Assembly: GCA_017547265.1 (NCBI GenBank)
Contig: JAFYQC010000183.1
Location: forward strand, 1-18,054
Direction of reading: 5' to 3'
DNA length: 18,054 nucleotides
From: Kiritimatiellia bacterium
GTDB lineage: Bacteria; Verrucomicrobiota; Kiritimatiellia; RFP12; UBA1067
The position numbers were made by a program, and so were the translations under genes. The notes beneath the pieces are model-generated. The model was not told the DNA's origin, made no database searches, and worked only from the letters and a program-made list of their open reading frames with translations. Positions within the stretch are counted from its first letter, which is position 1. Every line of letters begins with the position of its first letter. Of the stretch, positions 13,070-18,054 are shown piece by piece.

Positions 13070-14308
13070 ATGGCATACGACAGGGAAGAAGTTCTCAAGT
13101 ACCATATAGGCGGGAAGGTTGCGGTTGCGCTCCCGAAGCCGCTCAAGACAAAGGACGACCTTTGTCTCGCATACACGCCCGGCGTCGCGCACGCCGTCAA
13201 GGCGATAGCGGAGAACAAGGACGCGGCGTGGGACGTCACGGCCAAGCGCAATCTCGTGGCCGTCGTTTCTGACGGTACGGCGATTCTCGGGCTCGGCGAC
13301 CTTGGCGCCGCGGCGTCCGTACCGGTGATGGAAGGCAAGTCCGTCCTCTTCAAGGCGTTCGCCGACGTGGACGCGTGGCCCGTTCCGCTCGCTCATTGCC
13401 GCAAGGACGGCAAGGACACAGGTCCCACCGATCCGCAGCGCGTCATCGACGCTGTGATGGCCCTCGCCCCTCAGTACGGAGGCGTAAATCTCGAGGACAT
13501 CGCCGCGCCCGCCTGATTCGAGATCGAGGACAAGCTCGACAAGGCGCTCGACATTCCCGTGTTCCACGACGACCAGTGGGGAACGGCCGTCATCTCGCTC
13601 TCCGGCGTGATGAACTACGCGAAGCTCGCCGGTAAGGAGCTGAAGGATCTCAAGATCGTGATGAACGGCGCGGGCGCTGCGGGCATCCGCATCTGCGAGA
13701 TGTGCAAGGCGGCTGGAGTCGTCGATGTCACGATGTGCGACTCGAAGGGCACGATCCGCAAGGACCGCACCGACCTCAATCCCTACAAGGCGCGGCACGC
13801 GGTCGACACGACGGCGAAGACGCTCAAGGAGGCGATTGCCGGTGCGGACGTCTTCATCGGCGTAAGCGCCGCGAATGTCCTCTCTGGCGAGGATGTTGCC
13901 AAGATGGGCGACTTCCCTGCGATTTTCGCGATGGCGAACCCCGACCCCGAGATTGCGCCCGAAGAAGTCGCAAAGGCGCTGAAGGGCAGGAAGTACGTCA
14001 TGGTGACTGGCAGGAGCGACTACCCCAACCAGATCAACAACGTGCTCGGCTTCCCGTATCTCTTCCGCGGCGCTCTCGACGTCAGGGCGACGACGATCAA
14101 CACCGAGATGAAGGTTGCGGCCGCGAACGCGCTTGCGATGCTTGCGCGCGAGCCCGTCCCGGAGGACGTGAAGGCGCTCTATCCGGACGAGACGCTTGAG
14201 TTCGGCACCGGCTACATCATCCCCAAGCCGTTCGATCATCGCCTCAAGGACATCGTTCCTGCCGCAGTTGCCGAGGCAGCGCGTCGCACAGGCGTCGCGC
14301 GTCTTTGA
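13070..14308 (+). CDS. Malic enzyme (NAD(P)-dependent, decarboxylating) with an in-frame TGA
   Basis: Converts malate to pyruvate and CO2 with NAD(P)+ in the cytoplasm. The 412-codon frame shows the general acid Tyr35 in AYTPGVA, Lys90 in [10 protein letters not shown], the metal-binding ENLED-type motif [10 protein letters not shown] (138-147), HDDQWGTA (166-173) where most bacterial enzymes have HDDQHGTA, the dinucleotide fold [10 protein letters not shown] (199-208) and the C-terminal [18 protein letters not shown] region. Codon 149 (13514-13516) is TGA, after which the same frame continues with perfect family similarity to a second TGA at 14306-14308. A good Shine-Dalgarno (AAGGAG, about 13056-13061) precedes the ATG. 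No frameshift or other damage is visible. If TGA stops translation the product is an inactive 148-residue fragment without the nucleotide-binding domain; if it is read through, the protein is full length (a PTA domain as in E. coli MaeB is absent). Confidence 0.9.
13514..13516 (+). other. In-frame TGA at the conserved cysteine position of malic enzyme
   Basis: The surrounding protein reads IAAPA-(TGA)-FEIEDKL. Bacterial malic enzymes commonly read APxCFxIE, for example APECFYIE in E. coli MaeB, so TGA replaces a Cys codon (TGC or TGT) by one base. Downstream, UCGAG (13524-13528) can pair with CUCGA (13535-13539) around a 6-base loop starting with G, and a second pair UCGAG/CUCGA (13518-13522, 13547-13551) could extend it. 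The loop begins only 12 bases after the TGA, closer than usual for bacterial SECIS elements. At least five other genes here end in TGA, so the codon is not reassigned genome-wide. Confidence 0.85.
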
Positions 14309-14318
14309 TGCTTTTCAG

Positions 14319-16565
14319 ATGAACCAGACGGAACTTCTTTCCCCCGCCGGGGATTTCGAGACGGCGCTTGCGGCGTTTGATGCTGGCGCGGACGCGGTAT
14401 ACTGCGGCCTTGCCGACTTCTCCGCTCGGGCGTTTGCGAAGAACCTCTCGTATGAAGATCTTGGGCATCTCGTCCGCTTCGCGCACGCGAAGGGGAAGAA
14501 GGTCTACGTCACGTTCAATACGCTCGTCGACGAAGTTGACGTCGAGCAAGCAGTCGAGACGCTCTCGCGGCTTGAGGAAATCGGCCCTGACGCGCTCATT
14601 GTACAGGATCTCGGCGTCGCGCGCCTTTGCCGTCGCCATTTCCCTACGCTCGCGCTTCATGCCTCGACGCAGCTCGTCGCCCACAATCTTGAAGGTGTCC
14701 TCGCGCTGAAGGACGTCGGCTTTACGCGCGTCGTTCTTGCACGCGAGTTGTCGCTTGCGGAAATCGCCTCCATCTCCAAGCGTTGCGGCGGCCTTGAGCT
14801 CGAGTGCTTCATCCACGGTGCGCTTTGCTACTCGATTTCAGGGCTTTGTCTCTTTGGCGCGATGGAGAAGGGCAGGAGCGGCAACCGCGGCAAATGCCCC
14901 TACTGCTGCCGAATGGAGGTAACGGGGAACGGAGAATTGGTAGGGGCGCCTCTCCGAGGCGACCGCACTTCCATATATCCTTTTTCCATGAAAGATCTGC
15001 GGCTTGGCGAGGATGTCCGGAAGCTCGTTGTCGCTGGCGTCGTCTCGCTCAAGATCGAGGGCCGCATGAAATCGTCGCTCTATGTCGCGGCCGTCACGAA
15101 GTTCTATCGGCAGATACTCGACTCTCGCGGCGGCAAGGGTGTGACGCTCGCCGACCTCGAGACAATTTTCTCTCGCCGCACGACGGAACTCTACCTCGAC
15201 GGCAAGGGCAAGGAATCGCCAATCGACCCTGAGTCGCTTGGTCACCTCGGCGCGCCAATCGGAACCGTGAAGCGCGTCACGAAGGACCGCGAAGGGCGCA
15301 GATGGCTTCGCTTCCACACGGCGCGCGCCCTTGAAGTCCACGACGGACTTCAGTTCGACACGATGGCAGACGGCAGGCATCTTGGGCTCGGCATACGCGA
15401 AATGCGCCCTGCGATTTCAAGGACACCGGTTTTCGAAGTCGCGGCTGGAACGGATGTCGAGATCGAACTTCCTGAAGATTTTCCGATCCGTGAGGGAGAG
15501 AATGTCTACTGCTCGATGTCGAACGCCGTGAAGCGCATGTTCCCAGCTCCAAGCTTCCGCCCGAGCGACTATCCGGGCAACGTCAAGATAGACCTCGAAG
15601 TGACTATCGCCGCCGACTCGATTTCCGCTACGGCGAATGGTGTTACGGCGTCGATCCCCGGCACTTTTGACTCCGCGAAGAATCCTGAAAAGACTTACGG
15701 CGCCGTTGAAAAGGCGTTCTCGAAACTTGGCGAGACGAATTACGCGCTTGGAAAGCTCTCTCTCGTCGATCCCGACAGGCGCTTTGCGCCCATGAGCGTC
15801 CTGAACGATTTGAGGCGCGATCTCGTCGAGCATCTTGACGAGGACCGTGAAAAGACGAGAAGGGCAAAGGTCGAGGCGGCGCTTGCTGATGACGGGGTGT
15901 TGCCCGAGATTTCACAAGGAAATGTGTCCGCGCGTCGGCTTAAGATCCGCATCGGTCAGACGGTCCCCGCGGGCGAGTGGGACGAAATAATAGTAGCGAT
16001 CGATCTGGTAGGGGCGGCACTCCGTGCCGACCGCGGACGCGTTGGAAACGCGCCCCTACCGATTGAGGCATTCGACGCTTCGACGACGCGACTGGCGTTG
16101 CCTGTTTACACCGCCGAGCCAGACTTCAACAAGCTGCGCGTTCTCGTGAAGCGGCTTCATCGCGAAGGTTTCGAGAAGTGGGAAGCGAGCGACCTTGCGA
16201 CGTTGCGGCTTCTAAAGGCGGCTGGCGTTTCGGACATCACCGCCGACTGGACGCTCTACGCTTTCAACTCCCACGCACTTGCGGAGCTTTCTTCGCTTGG
16301 TGTGAAGCGCTTTGTGGCAAGCCCCGAGAATGTGCGCGAGAACCTCTCCTATCTTGCCGAGAGCGGATACGACATTGAGTTCCTCGCCCAGCAGGCGACG
16401 CCGCTTTTCGTCTCGCTTACCAAGCCCGCCGCAGAGCAGGCCGATGGTCTTGCGATCTATCGCCGCGACAACCTCTGGGTTACGACGCGCCCAGTGCCTC
16501 GCACCTTTGACGCTCCTGCTGGTTCATCCGTGCGTCTCGACCTCTCCTGGAACCCACCGGAATGA
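14319..16565 (+). CDS. U32-family protein (RlhA/TrhP-like) with DUF3656-type extension
   Basis: 748 residues from ATG 14319; the frame is open further upstream, but only here does the family N-terminus MNQTELLSPAGDFETALAAFDAGADAVYCG begin (shown in part: ELLSPAGDFETALAA). U32 proteins, once called collagenase-like peptidases, include RlhA and TrhP, which hydroxylate 23S rRNA or tRNA. The U32 signature lies at LECFIHGALCYSISGLC (161-177), and GNRGKCPYCCR (188-198) gives the other conserved Cys residues (Cys170, 177, 193, 196/197). YPFSMKDLR (220-228) and KIEGRMKSSLYVA follow as in the family. The length and extended C-terminal half match the long RlhA form rather than short TrhP. Two foreign-looking in-frame inserts are encoded by repeats: residues about 200-216 and 563-580. 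The start has no clear Shine-Dalgarno and lies 10 bases after the malic enzyme stop. Confidence 0.87.
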   Translation: MNQTELLSPAGDFETALAAFDAGADAVYCGLADFSARAFAKNLSYEDLGHLVRFAHAKGKKVYVTFNTLVDEVDVEQAVETLSRLEEIGPDALIVQDLGVARLCRRHFPTLALHASTQLVAHNLEGVLALKDVGFTRVVLARELSLAEIASISKRCGGLELECFIHGALCYSISGLCLFGAMEKGRSGNRGKCPYCCRMEVTGNGELVGAPLRGDRTSIYPFSMKDLRLGEDVRKLVVAGVVSLKIEGRMKSSLYVAAVTKFYRQILDSRGGKGVTLADLETIFSRRTTELYLDGKGKESPIDPESLGHLGAPIGTVKRVTKDREGRRWLRFHTARALEVHDGLQFDTMADGRHLGLGIREMRPAISRTPVFEVAAGTDVEIELPEDFPIREGENVYCSMSNAVKRMFPAPSFRPSDYPGNVKIDLEVTIAADSISATANGVTASIPGTFDSAKNPEKTYGAVEKAFSKLGETNYALGKLSLVDPDRRFAPMSVLNDLRRDLVEHLDEDREKTRRAKVEAALADDGVLPEISQGNVSARRLKIRIGQTVPAGEWDEIIVAIDLVGAALRADRGRVGNAPLPIEAFDASTTRLALPVYTAEPDFNKLRVLVKRLHREGFEKWEASDLATLRLLKAAGVSDITADWTLYAFNSHALAELSSLGVKRFVASPENVRENLSYLAESGYDIEFLAQQATPLFVSLTKPAAEQADGLAIYRRDNLWVTTRPVPRTFDAPAGSSVRLDLSWNPPE
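14918..14938 (-). repeat. Three heptanucleotide units abutting a palindromic half-element
   Basis: On the reverse strand the 21 bases read as AATTCTC, CGTTCCC, CGTTACC. The last two units are identical to units of the tract in the lnt gene (17629-17677), there on the forward strand. The third unit ends exactly where the palindromic half-element begins at 14939. Confidence 0.7.
14939..14966 (+). repeat. Half copy of a palindromic element inside the U32 gene
   Basis: GGTAGGGGCG, then a hairpin CGCCTC-TCC-GAGGCG (14947-14961), then ACCGC. It aligns without gaps to the first 28 bases of the full element at 16007-16060, and stops at the element's central CCGCGG. It encodes LVGAPLRGDR, parallel to LVGAALRADR in the other copy: both are inserted in the same reading frame. 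Confidence 0.85.
16007..16060 (+). repeat. Complete 54-base palindromic element inside the U32 gene
   Basis: Outer arms GGTAGGGGCG (16007-16016) and CGCCCCTACC (16051-16060) are exact reverse complements. Between them are two 6-bp hairpins with 3-base loops, CGGCAC-TCC-GTGCCG (16015-16029) and CGCGTT-GGA-AACGCG (16038-16052), flanking a central CCGCGG (16031-16036). The structure is a three-way junction. It is 54 bases (18 codons), has no stop in the reading frame used, and lies in a region of the U32 protein not needed for the signature motifs. Confidence 0.92.
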
Positions 16566-18054
16566 TAGCAGATGCCCTAAAGAAACTTGCGCGGCTTTTC
16601 TGGCTTTTGCCGGGATTCCTCCTGTGGGCGTCGTTTCCGCCAATGGCGGAGAAGACAGACTGCGTGTTTGCGCTTGCGCCGCTTATCTGGTTTGCCCGCA
16701 ACAGGGATTCGAAGGCGAACTTCCGCCTCTGGTTTTTGAACGGCTTTGTCTTCTGGTTCGCTACGCTTTCCTGGATGCCGGCAATCGTCAAGAACGGCGG
16801 ACCGTGGCCGCTCGTCGTCCTTGGCTGGGGCGCACTCGCCGCCGATTGCGCGCTTTACTTCGGCGCTTTCGGCTGGCTTTCTTCAAAGGTCTGGGCGTGG
16901 GTCAAGGACGAGGGCACGGCGTGGCGCAAGCCGCCGCGCTTCCCCTATGCGCGTCGGCTTTTCGCAATCCTCGTCGCCGAGCCGCTTTTGTGGTGCGGGC
17001 TTGAACTTCTCCGCTCGCGTCTTTTCGGTGGCTTCTCGTGGAACCACCTCGGGCTTCCGCTTGTCAACGCCAATCTTGGCTCGCCTGCGGCCTTGGGCGG
17101 CGTGTATCTTGTAAGCGCCGTCGTCATCCTTGTCAACGGCACGATTGCTGGAATTGCCGAGCGCATAATGAAGCGCACTACCCGCTGGGCGTCGCTTGAG
17201 ACGCTTATTCCTTTCCTGCTCATTTGGGGGATTTACGCCTTGGGCGGATCCTGCATGCTACGCATAGCCGTCAACTCGTCCGAAGGCGGCTGGGAGACTG
17301 AATCGAGGACGGTCGCGATGGTCCAGCGCAATTTCCCGTGCGTCTTCAAGCCGACGGAACGCGAGGACCCGATTGCCGTCTACTCCAACTTGCTCGCGAA
17401 CGTCGCCTACACGCGTCCAGATCTCGTAGTGCTGGCGGAGAGCGCGCTAAGCGAGTTCGGCGCGGCAGATTCGCCGCGCTCGCTCGCCTTCGCCCGTTGG
17501 ATCGCCAAGTCTACAGGCGCGCATGAAGTGATCGCCGGCGGAGGGCGTTTCGCGAACGGCAAAGAGTACAATTCGGCGATTTTGTTCTCGAATCTTGGCG
17601 TGCAGAGCGAGCGCCTCGGAGATACGCCCGTTCCCCGTTCCCCATTCCCCGTTCCCCGTTCCCCATCACCCGTTACCCAGATCTACGACAAGGTGCACCT
17701 CGTACCGTTTGGGGAGTTTATCCCAGGAGACAAATGGATCACTGCTCTCCAGAAACTTGCGCCTGTCGGGAGCTGTACTCCCGGCGAGCTGAAGATCCTT
17801 GGCGACTACGGCGTTGCGATTTGCTACGAGGACACAGATTCCGCGCAGATGCGTGCGTTGTTGCATAAGGGCGCGCGTGCGCTTGTATTCATCACGAACG
17901 ACAGCTGGTTCTCCGATTCGGCCGAGGCCGTGCAGCACTTCCGCCAGAGCGTGCTGAGGTGCGTGGAGACGGGCCTCTATGCGGTCCGCACCGGCAATTC
18001 CGGCGTTACAGGCGTAATATACCCGAGCGGACGGTTCCAGACGCTGAGCGACCC
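16562..18054 (+). CDS. lnt: Apolipoprotein N-acyltransferase (3' end outside window)
   Basis: Last step of bacterial lipoprotein maturation: transfers an acyl chain from phospholipid to the N-terminal Cys of apolipoproteins in the inner membrane. The frame is open from ATG 16562 to the window edge (497 residues read). Residues 1-235 contain about six to seven membrane helices; the rest is the nitrilase-type periplasmic domain with the catalytic triad Glu293 in LAESALSEFG, Lys377 in IYDKVHLVPFGEFIPGD (374-390) and Cys421 in AICYED (419-424), plus Glu385 in FGE. TNDSWF (445-450) is also a family motif. The start overlaps the U32 stop as ATGA (16562-16565). Residues about 355-373 (TPVPRSPFPVPRSPSPV) are encoded by a 7-base repeat tract just before the catalytic Lys segment. 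Only the C-terminal end is missing, beyond base 18054. Confidence 0.95.
   Translation, partial: MIADALKKLARLFWLLPGFLLWASFPPMAEKTDCVFALAPLIWFARNRDSKANFRLWFLNGFVFWFATLSWMPAIVKNGGPWPLVVLGWGALAADCALYFGAFGWLSSKVWAWVKDEGTAWRKPPRFPYARRLFAILVAEPLLWCGLELLRSRLFGGFSWNHLGLPLVNANLGSPAALGGVYLVSAVVILVNGTIAGIAERIMKRTTRWASLETLIPFLLIWGIYALGGSCMLRIAVNSSEGGWETESRTVAMVQRNFPCVFKPTEREDPIAVYSNLLANVAYTRPDLVVLAESALSEFGAADSPRSLAFARWIAKSTGAHEVIAGGGRFANGKEYNSAILFSNLGVQSERLGDTPVPRSPFPVPRSPSPVTQIYDKVHLVPFGEFIPGDKWITALQKLAPVGSCTPGELKILGDYGVAICYEDTDSAQMRALLHKGARALVFITNDSWFSDSAEAVQHFRQSVLRCVETGLYAVRTGNSGVTGVIYPSGRFQTLSD
17629..17677 (+). repeat. Heptanucleotide tract inside lnt, 7 units, AAB superperiod
   Basis: Seven units: CGTTCCC twice, then CATTCCC; again CGTTCCC twice, then CATCACC; finally CGTTACC. 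This is the same A-A-B three-unit pattern as at 964-1026, though the units differ. It is read in frame as a 7-residue repeat (PVPRSPF, PVPRSPS). The upstream TACGCCC may be an eighth, degenerate unit. Confidence 0.92.

Noticed and set aside
13517..13551. Hairpin after the malic enzyme TGA as a firm SECIS element
   Set aside because: The loop starts only about 12 bases after TGA, and the pairing segments are common codons (GAG, CTC, GAC); kept only as weak support, not as a feature.
12785..14239. 484-codon open frame on the minus strand
   Set aside because: It lies antisense to the transferase end and malic enzyme, is rich in Arg, Asp and His as expected of a GC-rich shadow frame, and shows no recognisable motif.
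13070..14308. Organism-wide TGA reassignment
   Set aside because: TGA ends at least five other genes here at the expected places (3094, 3954, 5348, 11175, 16565).
14196..14318. Longer start for the U32 gene
   Set aside because: The extra codons overlap malic enzyme and lack family similarity; similarity begins at ATG 14319.
16007..16060. tRNA or tRNA-like gene because of its cloverleaf-like folding
   Set aside because: Only 54 bases, two hairpins instead of three, no T-loop or anticodon features, and it lies inside a coding frame with a related half copy nearby.

Overview
The window is a dense, one-directional stretch of about 18 kb. Thirteen protein genes, all on the + strand, fill almost everything; the first is cut by the left edge and the last by the right edge. 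No gap exceeds about 140 bases, and I saw no tRNA, rRNA, CRISPR array, insertion sequence or phage gene. GC-rich coding, a TolQ/ExbB-ExbD-TonB set, Lnt and an exosortase point to a diderm (Gram-negative) bacterium. The exosortase, BatD-like protein and gene fusions would fit the PVC superphylum (Kiritimatiellota, Lentisphaerota or Verrucomicrobiota), but that placement is inference.

Layout. Bases 1-3094: an endonuclease III fused to a YbeY-like domain, a tRNA nucleotidyltransferase with an HD domain, and a HAD phosphatase. Bases 3100-8225: a promoter, then a tight cluster of TolQ/ExbB-type channel, ExbD/TolR, TonB-like protein, a double BatD-like protein and a DegT-family aminotransferase. 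Bases 8226-9660: a lone OFA-type MFS transporter with its own promoter and terminator. Bases 9640-18054: an operon-like run of exosortase-EpsI fusion, WecA-like sugar-phosphate transferase fused to a CapD-like domain, malic enzyme, U32-family protein and apolipoprotein N-acyltransferase. Exosortase, WecA-like protein and Lnt suggest a cell-surface (polysaccharide, protein sorting, lipoprotein) theme; malic enzyme and the U32 protein are metabolic or RNA-modification passengers.

The most unusual feature is a dispersed set of short-period repeats that ordinary gene calling hides. Six tracts of degenerate 7-base tandem repeats sit at gene ends, at gene junctions or in frame inside genes (around 950, 2401, 4358, 10495, 14918 and 17629). 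Each has its own unit sequence, and two share the same three-unit (21-base) higher-order AAB pattern. Alongside them lie an 83-base near-perfect inverted repeat in frame inside the aminotransferase gene, and one and a half copies of a palindromic element in the U32 gene whose hairpin stems differ by compensatory changes. Several tracts supply a stop codon, a ribosome-binding sequence or a peptide linker.

The other high-value observation is an in-frame TGA in an otherwise intact malic enzyme gene, exactly where the family usually has cysteine. It could be a nonsense mutation, a sequence error, or a selenocysteine codon; the sequence alone does not decide. Two genes (the MFS transporter and the exosortase) appear to be transcribed from TGGTAT-type extended -10 promoters with almost no leader.
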